Part shown: positions 1 through 9,221 of the stretch, one piece after another
Layout of the letters: each line of letters begins with the position of its first letter
How positions within the stretch are numbered: position 1 is the stretch's first letter
Origin: Streptomyces sp. NBC_01304
GTDB lineage: Bacteria > Actinomycetota > Actinomycetes > Streptomycetales > Streptomycetaceae
Direction: 5' to 3'
Assembly: GCF_035975855.1 (NCBI RefSeq)
Contig: NZ_CP109055.1
Span: 4,154,001 to 4,218,000, forward strand
Length of the DNA: 64,000 nucleotides
The notes under the pieces: model-generated
The model's database searches: none
What the model saw: the letters and a program-made list of their open reading frames with translations, nothing else
Told to the model about the DNA's origin: nothing
Made by a program: the position numbers and the translations under genes

Positions 1-1715
1 CGGTACCAGCGGGCGGCCTCGACCACGTCCCCGCGCCCGGCGGCGAGCGTGCCGACGCGGACCTGGGCGCGTCGGTGGCCCTGCTCGGCGGCGCGCTCGT
101 ACCACTCCTCGCACTCGCTCTTCTCAGCTGCCGGCTCACCGAGGACCGTGCCGGTGGGCGGCCTGGGGGTGCGCCCGTCGAGCAGGGTGCCCAGGCGGTA
201 CGCGGCCTCGGGGCTGCCGCCGCCGGCCGCGCAGCGCAGATGGCGTTCGGCGCCCTGCTGGTCGCCGTCGCGGACCTTGGCGATGCCGACCTGGAGGGCG
301 GCCTCGGTGTGCCCGGCGGTGGCGGCGCGCTCGTACCAGCGCAGCGCGGCGCTGTCGTCGTCGCGGCCCGCGTAGAGGATGCCGAGGTTGAACGCCGCAT
401 CGACGCTGCCCGCCTCGGCGGCCTTGGAGAACCAGGGCTCGGCGCCCGCGGTGTCGCCTGCCTGCAGGAGCAGCACGGCAAGGGCGTTGGAGGCCTCGCG
501 GTGTCCGGCGTAAGCGGCGCGGCGGTACCACTGCTCGGCCTGCGGGGTGCGGCCCTGCTCGGCGCAGAGCAGGCCGAGGTTGTACGCGCCGTTCACATCG
601 CCCGCGTCCATGGCGGCGCGGTACCAGCGCTCGGCGGTCTGGGTCTCGCCGCGCTCGGCGTGCAGCGCGCCGAGCGCGTTCGCCGCGTTGCCGTCGCCGT
701 CCTGGGCGGCCTTGAGCCACCAGATCAAAGCGTTCTTCTCGTCGCCCGCGTCACGCAGCAGGAAGCCGAGCGCGCAGGCGGCCCGGGGCTCGCCGTCCTT
801 GGCGGAGGTCAGGTACCAGCGCCCGGCCTCCTTGAGCAGGCCGCGCCGCTCGAGGATGGCCCCGAGCTGGAGGGCGGCCCTGCGATGGCCGCGCGCGGCG
901 GCCTGGCGGTACCACTGCTCGGCCTCTTCTGCGGCGGTCAGCTGGAGCGGCTCGGCGCCCGCCGGGGCCTCGGTGGCGGGCGGGGCGCTCCTCGGGGACG
1001 TACCCCCGTCGCACTCCGTGCCCGCCTCCGCATCCTCGATGTCGATCACATGGGAGGCCGAGCGCAGCAGATCCGCGCCGAAGGCGATGGACCGGCCTGC
1101 GGCACGCGCCTCGGTGTCCGTGCGGCGGCGACCGCTGTCCGGCTTGTCCGTCGCGCTCTCTTCGTCGGTGCGCTCCAGGGCGCGCGCGAGGCGGTATGCG
1201 GCCTCGCGGTGGCCCCGCTCGGCGGCGGTACGCATCCAGCGCTCGGCGCCCACGTCACTGCGGTGCTCGAGGAGATCGGCGAGGGCGTACGCGCCGAGGA
1301 CGTGGCCCTGCTCGGCGGACTGGCGCAGCCAGTACTCGGCGGCGGGCTCGTCGCCCCGCTCGCGGTGGTGACGGCCGAGCGCGTGCGCCGCGGCGGCGGA
1401 GCCGGCCACGGCGGCGACCCGCCACCAGCCGGCCGCCTCGTCGGCGTATCCGCGCTGGTGGAGCAGCACTCCGAGGTTGTTGGCCGCCGCGCGGTCGCCG
1501 TCGGCGGTGGCCGCGCGCAGGTGAGGTTCGGCGCCGTCGAGATCGCCGCGGCGCAGGAGCAGGGCGCCGAGGACGCTCATCGACGCCACGTCGCCGGCCT
1601 CGGCGGCGACGCGATGGCGTGCCTCTTCGACGACCGCGCCGGGATCGCCCCGGTCGGCCGACTGCATAAGTCGCCCTGTCTCCAACAGAGTTGCCTTGTC
1701 CCCCATAACGTCCAT
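1..1715 (-). CDS. Sel1/TPR repeat protein, partial (C-terminus beyond left edge)
   Basis: At least 571 residues, built from about a dozen repeats of roughly 36 residues. Repeats carry the Sel1/TPR signatures A-x-G-x3-A-x3-L-G-x-L and A-x-x-W-Y/W-x-x-A-A, for example EQWYRRAAYAGHREASNALA. This is an alpha-solenoid protein that probably acts as a protein-interaction scaffold in the cytoplasm, since no signal peptide or membrane segment is visible. A charged, repeat-free linker of about 70 residues splits the repeats into an N-terminal and a C-terminal array. The ATG at 1713-1715 gives MDVMGDKATLLETGRLMQS; an internal ATG three codons later is the alternative start. Proteins with this opening are common in Streptomyces. 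The specific partner is unknown. The reading frame is open at base 3 and continues out of the window. Confidence 0.85.
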   Translation of the reverse strand, partial: MDVMGDKATLLETGRLMQSADRGDPGAVVEEARHRVAAEAGDVASMSVLGALLLRRGDLDGAEPHLRAATADGDRAAANNLGVLLHQRGYADEAAGWWRVAAVAGSAAAAHALGRHHRERGDEPAAEYWLRQSAEQGHVLGAYALADLLEHRSDVGAERWMRTAAERGHREAAYRLARALERTDEESATDKPDSGRRRTDTEARAAGRSIAFGADLLRSASHVIDIEDAEAGTECDGGTSPRSAPPATEAPAGAEPLQLTAAEEAEQWYRQAAARGHRRAALQLGAILERRGLLKEAGRWYLTSAKDGEPRAACALGFLLRDAGDEKNALIWWLKAAQDGDGNAANALGALHAERGETQTAERWYRAAMDAGDVNGAYNLGLLCAEQGRTPQAEQWYRRAAYAGHREASNALAVLLLQAGDTAGAEPWFSKAAEAGSVDAAFNLGILYAGRDDDSAALRWYERAATAGHTEAALQVGIAKVRDGDQQGAERHLRCAAGGGSPEAAYRLGTLLDGRTPRPPTGTVLGEPAAEKSECEEWYERAAEQGHRRAQVRVGTLAAGRGDVVEAARWY

Positions 1716-1945
1716 CGTCGCACCACCTGCAACCCGGGTACACCTGGTATACCGCAGCCAGTGAGGTCACTACAGCGTTTTGTCGACATGCCCACAGAGA
1801 GATAAGTCAAACACAGACTTCTCAACTCCCCACGGCTGGCCCAGTAGTCGCACATTCCACCGGCAAAACCGGGCGGCGACAGGCGCAGTTGGGCCGCGGC
1901 GGCACCCGTCTACGGGCACGGCGGCACACTCCTGCGGGCACACGA

Positions 1946-1980
1946 CTGAGGCCCGGATCTCAATGAGATCCGAGCCTCAG
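1946..1980 (-). terminator. Intrinsic terminator after tRNA-fMet
   Basis: Inverted repeat with 16-nt arms, one mismatch and a 3-nt AAT loop, starting 9 nt past the 3' end of the tRNA on the minus strand. There is no long U-tract, as is usual for Streptomyces hairpin terminators. The stretch from 1716 to 1945 between this site and the Sel1 gene holds no convincing gene; it should contain the Sel1 gene promoter but I see no clear boxes. Confidence 0.7.
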
Positions 1981-1988
1981 TACTTGAG

Positions 1989-2062
1989 TAGCGGGGACAG
2001 GATTTGAACCTGCGACCTCTGGGTTATGAGCCCAGCGAGCTACCGAGCTGCTCCACCCCGCG
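1989..2062 (-). tRNA. Initiator tRNA-fMet (CAU)
   Basis: A complete cloverleaf can be drawn. The acceptor stem is CGCGGGG with CCCCGCU and discriminator A. The first pair (C1, U72) is unpaired, which is an initiator hallmark. The anticodon stem ends in three consecutive G-C pairs (GGG CUCAUAA CCC), the second initiator hallmark. The T-arm is GCAGG UUCAAAU CCUGU. CCA is not encoded; the genome continues CTC after the discriminator. It lies between the UPF0182 gene terminator and its own terminator, so it is probably a single-gene transcript. A weak TACGGT -10-like hexamer sits 13 nt upstream. Confidence 0.95.
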
Positions 2063-2095
2063 CCGTTGTGTTGCAACCGTACCACGGTGCGGAGG

Positions 2096-2125
2096 GCGGT
2101 CCGCCCGGCCTCCCGGGCGGACCGC
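2096..2125 (-). terminator. Terminator of the UPF0182 gene
   Basis: A perfect 13-bp G/C stem with a 4-nt loop, 11 nt downstream of the UPF0182 stop codon on the minus strand. It also insulates the tRNA gene beyond it. Confidence 0.75.
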
Positions 2126-2136
2126 TTCCGTCGGGC

Positions 2137-5079
2137 TCAGTCGCCCTTGTTGTCCTTGTCCTGGCCCTTGTCCTGGGCCTTGTCCTGGGTCTTGTCCTGG
2201 ACCTTGGCCTGCGCCTCCGCGGCCCGCTGGACGGCCGCCTCGGCCTTCTTGACGGCCTTGCCGTAGGCCTCCAGGTCGCCGGCCTTGAGGGCCTTCTCGG
2301 CGTCGGCGAACGCCTTCTCCGCTTCCGCGAGCGCCTCCTTCACCGTGGGGTCGCTCGTCGACGGCGGCTGGTTCGGATCCTTGGGCGGATCCTCACCGCC
2401 CTCGCTCTGGGCCCCGAAGACCTCGTTGAAGGCCTCGGTGAGGGTGTTCTTGAAGACGGTGTTCCGGTTGTACGAGACGCCGATCTTCTTCAGCAGCGGA
2501 TAGTTCGTGTTGCCGCCCTTGACGTAGACGGGCTCGACAAAGAGGAAGCCGTCATCCATCGGCACCGTCAGCAGATTGCCGTAGACGATGTCGGAGTCGG
2601 TGCCTCTCAGGTTTCTGACGAACTCGGCGACGTCCGGATCACCGTTGAGCTCGGACTGCACCTGTTGTGGCCCTGGAACGTCCGACTTCACGTTCAGAAC
2701 TCTTATCGTGCCGTACTCGTCGCTGTTGGCATCGGCGTCGACGGCCATGAACGCCCCCAGGTTCGGGCGTCCGTTGGGCGTGAACGTCGTCGTCAGCGAG
2801 AACTTCTGCTGGTCCTGACCCGGCATCTTCAGGCTCAAGTAGTACGGCGGAACCGCGTTCTTGTCCTTGTTCGTCGGGTCGCTGGGCACCTGCCACACGT
2901 CCGAGCCGCTGTAGAACTGCGAGGGGCTCTCGACGTGGTAGCGGGTCAGCAGTTCGCGCTGGACCTTGAACATGTCCTGCGGGTAGCGCAGGTGCTCCTT
3001 GAGGTCCTGCGGGATCTCGCTCTTGGCCTTGACCGTGTCCGGGAAGGCCTTCATCCAGGTCTTGAGGACCGGGTCCTTCTGGTCCCACTCGTAGAGATTG
3101 ACCGTGCCGTCGTACGCGTCGACGGTCGCCTTCACCGAGTTGCGGATGTAGTTGACCTGGTTCTGCTGGGCCACCACCGCACGCTGGTTGTTGGCCGCGG
3201 TCAGCGAGTCGGCCGTGGTGTCGCCGAGCGTGGTGCGCGAGGCGTACGGGTAGCCGTTGCTCGTCGTGTACGCGTCGACGACCCACTGGATCTTGCCGCC
3301 GACGACCGCCGGGTAGGCGTCGCCGTCGATGGTGAGCCAGGGGGCGACCGCCTCGACGCGCTCCTTGGGCGTGCGGTTGTAGAGGATCCGCGAACCCTCG
3401 CCGATGGCGCCCGAGTACAGGATCTGCGGCTCGCTGAGAGCCACCGCGTACGCGGCCCGGTTGATCGGGTTGGAGAGGTTGACCCCGCTGTTGCCCTTGT
3501 AGCTCGTCTTCTTCTCGCCGTCGGACTCGTAGTCGAGTTCCTCCTGCGGGCCGCCGACGATCGAGTACTGCTGGGTCTTCTCGCCGTAGTAGATCCGCTG
3601 CTGGTAGTCCTTCGGCAGCATGCCCTTGGTCGGCAGACCGGACTCCGTGAACGCCGGCGAGCCCGCCGGGTCCGCGTTGGGGTCCGTCTCCGTGCCCTTG
3701 GCCGTGATCGCGCCATAGCCGTGGGTGTACGTGAAGTGGTCGTTGATCCAGTTCCGCTTCGGGATGCCGCCGAGGTCCAGCTCGCGCAGGCCGATGACGG
3801 TGTCCTGCTCCTTGCCGTTCGCATCCTTGTAGCGGTCGACGTCAAGGGTGGTCGGGAACTGGTAGTACTTCCGCTCGCGCTGGAGCTGGTCGAAGGTGTC
3901 CCCGACCACGTTCGGGTCGATGACGCGGTAGCTGGCCTGGCCGTCGGCGGTCTTGCGCTGCTGCTCCTTGGCCGCCTCGTCGGAGCTCGTCTTGCCCTTG
4001 CCCGAGTAGTCCTGCACCTTGGCGCCGTCGATGCCGTACGCCTTGCGGGTCGCCTCGATGTTCTGCTTGATGTACGGCGCTTCCTTGGCCTGCTCGTTCG
4101 GCTCGACCTGGAACTTCTGCACGATGGCCGGGTAGAGGCCGCCGATCAGGATCGCCGAGAGCACCATCAGGCCGAAGCCGATGACCGGCAGCTGCCAGGT
4201 GCGCCGCCACAGCGTCGCGAAGAACAGCACGGCACAGATCGCGGCGATGCAGAACAGGATGGTCTTCGCCGGCAGATAGGCGTTGGCGTCGACGTACCTG
4301 AGGCCCGTCCAGTTGCCCGTCGCCTTGAAGTCACTGGACTTCACCGCGAGGCCGTACCGGTCCAGCCAGTACGCGATCGCCTTCAGCGAGACGAACACGC
4401 CGAGCAGCACCGACAGATGACCGGTGGCCGCGGACGTGGCGCGCGCGCCCTGCGTGATCCGCAGCCCGCCGTACAGGTAGTGCGTCAGCGCGGCGGCGAT
4501 CAGCGCGAGCACCGAGGCCGCGAAGCCGAAGCCGAGCAGGAAGCGGTACCAGGGCAGGTCGAACGCGTAGAACGACACGTCCAGGCCGAACTGCGGGTCC
4601 TTCTGGTTGAACGGCACGCCGTTGACCCACAGCAGCCACGTACGCCACTGTCCCGCGGCCGAGGCGCCCGCGATCAGCCCGACCAGGGCCGCGATCGCGA
4701 CGAGGATCCACTTCTTGTAGGGCGCGATGCCCAGGCGGTAACGGTCGAGACTCTGCTGTTCGTTCGACATCGCACCCGGCAGCGGGCGCAACCGGTGCGC
4801 CAGCCAGATGTTGAAGCCGACGGCGGCCGCCATGAGGAGGCCGAAGACGAAGAACAGGCCGACCTTGGTGCTCAGGGTCGTGGTGAAGACGGAGGAGTAC
4901 TTGACCGACCGGTACCAGAGCCAGTCCGTCCAGAACCCCGCGAACATGACGAAGAGCATGGCCAGTACGGCCAGGACACCCAACGTCATGAGCAGGGTGC
5001 GGACACGCCGGGACGGTCGGCCCACTCTGATCCGTGGCCCCGACGGGCCTGAGCCGCGGTCCGGCATCTGGAAAGCCAA
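2137..5079 (-). CDS. UPF0182 family large membrane protein
   Basis: About 980 residues. The N-terminal third has about seven hydrophobic segments, starting with [21 protein letters not shown] and separated by [14 protein letters not shown] motifs. A long extracytoplasmic domain and an alanine/lysine-rich, coiled-coil-like tail ending in Q-D-K repeats follow. Length and segment pattern match the UPF0182 family, which is widespread in actinobacteria and cyanobacteria and has no established function. The start chosen is the TTG at 5077-5079 (MAFQMPDRG), because GAGGTG lies 6 nt upstream. The ATG at 5067 is a second option, and an upstream in-frame start at 5136 lacks a ribosome site. It is divergent from the PPA1309 gene and is probably monocistronic. 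Confidence 0.9.
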   Translation of the reverse strand: MAFQMPDRGSGPSGPRIRVGRPSRRVRTLLMTLGVLAVLAMLFVMFAGFWTDWLWYRSVKYSSVFTTTLSTKVGLFFVFGLLMAAAVGFNIWLAHRLRPLPGAMSNEQQSLDRYRLGIAPYKKWILVAIAALVGLIAGASAAGQWRTWLLWVNGVPFNQKDPQFGLDVSFYAFDLPWYRFLLGFGFAASVLALIAAALTHYLYGGLRITQGARATSAATGHLSVLLGVFVSLKAIAYWLDRYGLAVKSSDFKATGNWTGLRYVDANAYLPAKTILFCIAAICAVLFFATLWRRTWQLPVIGFGLMVLSAILIGGLYPAIVQKFQVEPNEQAKEAPYIKQNIEATRKAYGIDGAKVQDYSGKGKTSSDEAAKEQQRKTADGQASYRVIDPNVVGDTFDQLQRERKYYQFPTTLDVDRYKDANGKEQDTVIGLRELDLGGIPKRNWINDHFTYTHGYGAITAKGTETDPNADPAGSPAFTESGLPTKGMLPKDYQQRIYYGEKTQQYSIVGGPQEELDYESDGEKKTSYKGNSGVNLSNPINRAAYAVALSEPQILYSGAIGEGSRILYNRTPKERVEAVAPWLTIDGDAYPAVVGGKIQWVVDAYTTSNGYPYASRTTLGDTTADSLTAANNQRAVVAQQNQVNYIRNSVKATVDAYDGTVNLYEWDQKDPVLKTWMKAFPDTVKAKSEIPQDLKEHLRYPQDMFKVQRELLTRYHVESPSQFYSGSDVWQVPSDPTNKDKNAVPPYYLSLKMPGQDQQKFSLTTTFTPNGRPNLGAFMAVDADANSDEYGTIRVLNVKSDVPGPQQVQSELNGDPDVAEFVRNLRGTDSDIVYGNLLTVPMDDGFLFVEPVYVKGGNTNYPLLKKIGVSYNRNTVFKNTLTEAFNEVFGAQSEGGEDPPKDPNQPPSTSDPTVKEALAEAEKAFADAEKALKAGDLEAYGKAVKKAEAAVQRAAEAQAKVQDKTQDKAQDKGQDKDNKGD

Positions 5080-5202
5080 GGTGCGCACCTCGAAGTTCGC
5101 TGTTGATGTATCAGGCTCCGCGATCGTAGAGCCCACTCATGCAACTTACTGAAGCTTTACTCAGTTCCCGTTTCCGGGTCTGAACCAGGCAGGATATTGG
5201 CC

Positions 5203-5760
5203 ATGCCCAACCATGCCCCCTCCGGCCCTCCGATGGCCGCCAGCCCCCTCACCCGTGCCGTGATCGAAATTGACGAGTACGTCGCCGGTCTCGGCTGGGA
5301 CCAGCCCGCCCGTCTCTTCGCCCTCGTCGACACCGCGAAGCTCCGCTCCCAGGAGCCGGGCCTCGCCGACAAACTCGGCCTGACAGGCGAGGAGTCCGCC
5401 ACCAACCTGACGCCCATCGAGCAGGACGAGCTGCCGGCCGGCAGCCCGCTCGACGAATTCCTCGGCACCATCGCCTGGCCCGACGCAGTGGCCGGCTGCG
5501 CGCTCACCGTGGAGCGTCTGATGCTGCCGCCGTCAGCGGAGGCCTCGGTTCCGGACGGTCTGAGCGAGGCTCAGCTCGCGAAGTGGGTGGCCGGGCACAG
5601 GGACCGCCAGGAGGTCCGGATGACGGTCGCGGTGCTGCGGGACGGGACGCGCGAGTCGGCGCTGCGGCTGCGCGAGAAGGACTCGCCGACCGAGGTGCTC
5701 ACCGGGTCCGACCTGGTGCCGGGCCTCGCCGAGGCACTGACGGCGACGTTCGCGGAGTAG
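5203..5760 (+). CDS. PPA1309 family protein
   Basis: A 185-residue soluble acidic protein without signal peptide or membrane segment. The N-terminal region (TRAVIEIDEYVAGLGWDQP) and the later GCALTVERLMLPP and HRDRQEVRMTVAVLRDG stretches are typical of the PPA1309 family, named after a Cutibacterium protein and restricted to actinobacteria. No catalytic motif is visible and the function is unknown. ATG at 5203 is used, with AGGCAGGA 7-14 nt upstream; an in-frame TTG at 5197 is too close to that ribosome site. It faces the YlbL gene tail to tail across a shared terminator, so it is probably expressed alone. Confidence 0.88.
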   Translation: MPNHAPSGPPMAASPLTRAVIEIDEYVAGLGWDQPARLFALVDTAKLRSQEPGLADKLGLTGEESATNLTPIEQDELPAGSPLDEFLGTIAWPDAVAGCALTVERLMLPPSAEASVPDGLSEAQLAKWVAGHRDRQEVRMTVAVLRDGTRESALRLREKDSPTEVLTGSDLVPGLAEALTATFAE

Positions 5761-5766
5761 CCGCCC

Positions 5767-5801
5767 GGCTTACGTTGCCGGAGTACCCGGCAACGTAAGC
5801 C
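5767..5801. terminator. Bidirectional terminator between PPA1309 and YlbL genes
   Basis: A perfect 15-bp stem (GGCTTACGTTGCCGG and its complement) with a 5-nt loop, placed between two convergent stop codons, 6 nt after one and 14 nt from the other. It should work in both directions. Confidence 0.85.
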
Positions 5802-5815
5802 TCACTTCGCCGTGA

Positions 5816-6928
5816 CTACTTGACCTTGCACTGCGGCAGGTCCGCGGTCTTGCCCTTGCTGATGGCGTCGAGGGACTTCACCGCGTCGTCGATCGTCTTG
5901 ACCTTGACCAGCGTGAGGCCGTCGGGGACGTCCTTGGCGGCGCTCGCGCAGTTGTCCTCGGGCGTCAGGAAGTACTCGGCGCCCTTCTCGCGGGCACCGA
6001 CCGTCTTCATCTCGATGCCGCCGATCGGGCCGACCTTGCCGGCGTCGTCGATGGTGCCGGTGCCGGCGACGAACTTGCCGCCGGTGAGGTCGTCAGGGGT
6101 CAGCTTGTCGACGATGCCGAGGGCGAACATCAGGCCCGCGCTGGGGCCGCCGACGTCGGCGAGCTTGATGTCGATGTTGAACGGGAACGTGTGGTCGAGG
6201 CCGGCGGTGATGCCGACGACCGGGTAGTCCTCCATCTTCCCGGTCTGCGGGTTCCTGCCCGCCTTCTCGGTGGTGATGGTGACGTCCTCGGTCCCGGCGG
6301 GCTCCTCGCGGTTCTTCTCGGCCGCGGCGGCCTCCTTGGCCGGGACGATCGTGAAGACGACGTCCTCGCCGGCCTTGTGCTTGGTGACCAGCTTCGACAC
6401 GTCGGCGAATTCCTTCACCTCGACGCCGTCGACCGCCTTGATGACATCGCCGGCGTGCAGCTTGCCTTCCGCGGGCCGGTCCTTGCCGACGGTGGAGACG
6501 ACGACTCGCGTCTTCACGCCCGGGATGTCCAGCTCCTTGAGGGCCGCGACCTTGGCGCTCTCCTGGGACTGGCTGAATTCCTCGGCGTTCTCCTGGGAGG
6601 ACTGCTCCTCCGTCTTGCCGTCCGGGTAGAGGGTGTCGTGCGGCACCACGATGTTGTCGTGTGCCAGCCAGCCGTACACCGCCTGGAACATGTTCATCCG
6701 GTAGTCGGCGCTGGTGACCCGGACCGTCGTCATGTTGAGGTGACCGGTCGTCGGGTAGGTCTTGTGGCCGGAGATCTGCAGCACCGGCTCACCGCCGTGC
6801 TCGCCCAGGGTGTTCACCGTCGGCCCCGGGGTCATCTCGGAGTACGGCACCGGGTAGAGCACTCCCACGCAGAGCAGCGTGATCAGCATCAGGGTGGAGG
6901 CGAGCATCGTCGCGGTGCGGCGTGGCAT
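5816..6928 (-). CDS. YlbL-type secreted PDZ / Lon-like serine protease
   Basis: A 370-residue protein. One N-terminal membrane segment (about residues 5-25) anchors it facing outward. A PDZ domain follows (about 150-240, with GKLHAGDVIKAVDGVEV), then a C-terminal Lon-type proteolytic domain. The Lon catalytic dyad is visible: Ser in GGPSAGLMFAL and Lys in GGIEMKTVGA. It probably cleaves membrane or cell-wall-associated proteins; in Bacillus, YlbL is linked to recovery of division after DNA damage. The start is ATG at 6928 (MPRRTATML), and the longer in-frame start at 7006 has no support. No Shine-Dalgarno is obvious. The preceding 61-residue membrane protein gene ends 81 nt upstream, so the two may form an operon. 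Confidence 0.88.
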   Translation of the reverse strand: MPRRTATMLASTLMLITLLCVGVLYPVPYSEMTPGPTVNTLGEHGGEPVLQISGHKTYPTTGHLNMTTVRVTSADYRMNMFQAVYGWLAHDNIVVPHDTLYPDGKTEEQSSQENAEEFSQSQESAKVAALKELDIPGVKTRVVVSTVGKDRPAEGKLHAGDVIKAVDGVEVKEFADVSKLVTKHKAGEDVVFTIVPAKEAAAAEKNREEPAGTEDVTITTEKAGRNPQTGKMEDYPVVGITAGLDHTFPFNIDIKLADVGGPSAGLMFALGIVDKLTPDDLTGGKFVAGTGTIDDAGKVGPIGGIEMKTVGAREKGAEYFLTPEDNCASAAKDVPDGLTLVKVKTIDDAVKSLDAISKGKTADLPQCKVK

Positions 6929-7009
6929 GGAACGACAGTACGGGACCGGCCTGTGAGTGCACCGCTGGGGCCGGTCCGTCCGGGGACGACCCCGGTGGCT
7001 GCCCACGCC

Positions 7010-7195
7010 TCAGGCGGCGTCCGTGCCTGTGCTCGTCTTCTCCAGCTCCGACCGCTCCATGGCCTCGCGGAACTTCGCGTACCCCTGAAGCTCGTTGCCG
7101 TCACCGGTCCGGCGATTGCGGGCGGCCCAACTGCCCCATACTCCGGCGCCGATCGCAGCCATAAGCGGAATCAGCAACCAAGCGAGCGATGCCAT
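7010..7195 (-). CDS. Small single-pass membrane protein
   Basis: 61 residues. Residues 3-24 form one hydrophobic helix (LAWLLIPLMAAIGAGVWGSW), followed by RNRR and a charged cytoplasmic tail with YAKFREAMERSELEK, which fits a single-pass protein with the C-terminus inside. GGGAGG about 6 nt upstream of the ATG at 7195 is a good ribosome site. It is same-strand and just upstream of the YlbL protease, suggesting co-transcription and possibly a regulator or substrate adaptor; that is inference. I recognise it only as a conserved Streptomyces hypothetical protein. The 166 bp upstream contain a perfect TTGACA (-35-like, minus strand, 7257-7262) but no clean -10. Confidence 0.75.
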   Translation of the reverse strand: MASLAWLLIPLMAAIGAGVWGSWAARNRRTGDGNELQGYAKFREAMERSELEKTSTGTDAA

Positions 7196-7361
7196 GCCGA
7201 CCTCCCGACCCCATGAGCGACCGCAACTGACTGATCAGCAGATTAACCATCCGCTCTGTCAACGCTCACGGCAGGGCCCGGGTTACGCAACCGGAAGCAA
7301 CGGCTCGGCCAAGGATGCGCGGTGCGGCCCACGCGGAGTCGGACAGGCGCCCCGCGACGGG

Positions 7362-7835
7362 TCAGCAGGCGCCGACCCACTCCTCGGTGCCGTCCGAGAA
7401 CTTCTGGTGCTTCCAGATCGGGACCTCGTGCTTCAGGTCGTCGATCAGCTTGCGGGCGGCGGCGAAGGCCTCCGCGCGGTGCGGGCAGGAGACCGCGACG
7501 ATCACCGCGAGGTCGCCGACCTCGAGATCGCCCACGCGGTGCACGGCGGCCAGGGCGCGCACGGGGTACTCGGCGACGACCTTCTCGGCGACGCGGCGCA
7601 TCTCGGCCTCGGCCGTGGGGTGGCAGGAGTAGCCCAGCTCGTCCACGTCGGCCCCGCCGTCGTGGTTGCGTACCGTGCCCACGAAGAGCGCGGTGCCGCC
7701 CGCCGCGTGGTCGCCCGCCGCCTTGAAGACCTCGTCGAGCGAGAGCGGGGTGTCGCGAATGGCGAGCAGCCGGATCGGGTCCTGTGCTGCCTGCTCGCCG
7801 GGGTGGTCGTACCGTGCTGCTGCCATGCCCTTCAT
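7362..7835 (-). CDS. moaE: Molybdopterin synthase catalytic subunit MoaE
   Basis: 157 residues. MoaE transfers sulfur from MoaD thiocarboxylate to precursor Z (cPMP) to give molybdopterin. Family features include GGTALFVGTVRNHDGG near residues 46-61, the conserved CHP and HRVG segments, SCPHRAEAF, and the catalytic Lys region VPIWKHQKFSDG near the C-terminus. Length is normal for the family. The ATG at 7835 has AAGG 6 nt upstream; a second ATG three codons in (MAAARYD) is possible. NarG, a molybdenum enzyme encoded at 38447, is one consumer of the cofactor. The gene stands alone here; moaA, moaC and moaD are not in the window. Confidence 0.92.
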   Translation of the reverse strand: MKGMAAARYDHPGEQAAQDPIRLLAIRDTPLSLDEVFKAAGDHAAGGTALFVGTVRNHDGGADVDELGYSCHPTAEAEMRRVAEKVVAEYPVRALAAVHRVGDLEVGDLAVIVAVSCPHRAEAFAAARKLIDDLKHEVPIWKHQKFSDGTEEWVGAC

Positions 7836-7918
7836 CGTGCCTTACGCCACTGACATCGCGGAATAGCACGTTCGACCGGCCGCGCGTGTGCCGCGTAGGA
7901 GAGTCCTACATGCGGCGC

Positions 7919-9028
7919 CTACAGGCCGCGGCGCCTGCGCGCCGCGCGCACCACCGCGGCGGCGCCCAGAAGGGCGACGGTCGCACCCGCGGCACCCGCG
8001 GCGGTCGCGTCCTTGCGGCCGAGGCGGCGGCCCGCGACGGTGTGCCGGCCGGAGACCTCTTCGAGGAGTTCGGCGAGGACCTCCTCGTTGCTCCACTGCG
8101 GCCGCCAGCCCGCGTCGTGCAGCCTGCTCACGCTGACCACCCAGGGGTACATCGTGTACGCGAGGTCGCCCGCCGGGGACGGGGTGAGGCCGATCCGGTG
8201 CAGCCGGGCGGCGGCTCCCAGGGCGACCGCCGAGGGCAGCTCCATGCGGCGGATTCCGCTGAGCTCCTCGACCTCCTCCTGCTCCAGCCAGCCGTCGCAG
8301 CCGACGGCCAGGTCGCCGTCGACCTTCTCCAGGACGGCGTACTCGAGCGCGCTGCACAGGTCCTCGACGTGGCAGAACTGCCACACGGGGCGCGAGCCGG
8401 CCACGACGAGCAGGCGCGGCGACTCGAAGTAGCGGGTCAGCGCGGTGTCGCTACCGCCGCCGACCAGGACGGCGGGGCGCAGCACGGTGACGTTCAGGCC
8501 GGGGTGCGCGCGGGGTGCGCGGCGGGCGAGGCGTTCGATCTCAAGGAGGTCGCCGACGCCGGTGGCCTCGGCGGTGGCGCGCAGCTCGGAGTCCTCGGAG
8601 AGCGGGAGCTCGTTGTCCTCCAGCGCCCCGTAGACCATCGCGGAGGTGCAGAGCACGACCCGGTGGACGCCGGCCGCCGCGGCGGCCGTGAGGACGGTCT
8701 GGGTGCCGCGGACGTTGTACGCCGTGCGGGCTGCGGGGTCGGTCTCGAGGTCGAGGTCGAGCGCCAGGTGCACGACGACGTCTGCGCCACGCAGCTTCTC
8801 GGCGATGGCTGGATCCCGTACGTCGAGAATGTGCCACTGCGCCGAAGCGCACTCGCCCCGGCGCTCGTCGATGGCCACGACCTGCTTGATCTCCTCGGAT
8901 GCGGCCAGGCGCTCGACGAGCAGCGCGCCCACACCGGACGCGGCGCCCGTGACGGCCACCACGGGACCTCTCGCGGGCACGGTTGACTCGTTTCGCGCTG
9001 CGCGAACCTGCGGATCTGGGGAACTCAC
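7919..9028 (-). CDS. NAD-dependent epimerase/dehydratase (extended SDR)
   Basis: 369 residues. The Rossmann nucleotide-binding motif lies near the N-terminus (VTGAASGVGALLVERL, a variant of GxxGxxG). An acidic ribose-binding residue follows in VVAIDER, and a catalytic-type SAMVYG segment sits where the SDR Tyr is expected, although the usual YxxxK is not obvious. The C-terminus has a short hydrophobic Ala/Gly stretch ending in RAARRRRGL, so membrane association is possible. GTG at 9028 (MSSPDPQVRAARNE) is preferred because GGAG lies 7 nt upstream. Substrate is unknown; likely a nucleotide-sugar or a sterol/isoprenoid-like compound. It is divergent from the zincin-like gene over a 193-bp spacer in which I see no clear promoter boxes. 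Confidence 0.82.
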   Translation of the reverse strand: MSSPDPQVRAARNESTVPARGPVVAVTGAASGVGALLVERLAASEEIKQVVAIDERRGECASAQWHILDVRDPAIAEKLRGADVVVHLALDLDLETDPAARTAYNVRGTQTVLTAAAAAGVHRVVLCTSAMVYGALEDNELPLSEDSELRATAEATGVGDLLEIERLARRAPRAHPGLNVTVLRPAVLVGGGSDTALTRYFESPRLLVVAGSRPVWQFCHVEDLCSALEYAVLEKVDGDLAVGCDGWLEQEEVEELSGIRRMELPSAVALGAAARLHRIGLTPSPAGDLAYTMYPWVVSVSRLHDAGWRPQWSNEEVLAELLEEVSGRHTVAGRRLGRKDATAAGAAGATVALLGAAAVVRAARRRRGL

Positions 9029-9221
9029 CGGGCGTCTCCAGCGGTTGTCTTCAGTACGTACGTGAATGACGCGTACGGACCAGGTGGCGTCCATCCTGCC
9101 GCAGCCCGCAAGGCAGCGGAGCACCGAGCCCATAAGCGGCTTCGGTGTCTACGCTGGGTGGTGTTGTCGGGCAGTCGCCGTCGGAACCCAGAACCGGCGG
9201 CCTTACGAGCCGAGGATTCCC

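Noticed and set aside
75..1805. Very long plus-strand frame opposite the Sel1 protein
   Set aside because: It is the mirror of a repeat-coding minus-strand gene at high GC. The minus frame has clear Sel1/TPR repeats and the plus frame has no recognisable domain or ribosome site.
2026..5052. 1008-codon plus-strand frame opposite the UPF0182 gene
   Set aside because: Composition is typical of an antisense frame (Val, Arg, Leu, Glu-rich), no membrane or domain motif appears, and the minus frame matches UPF0182.
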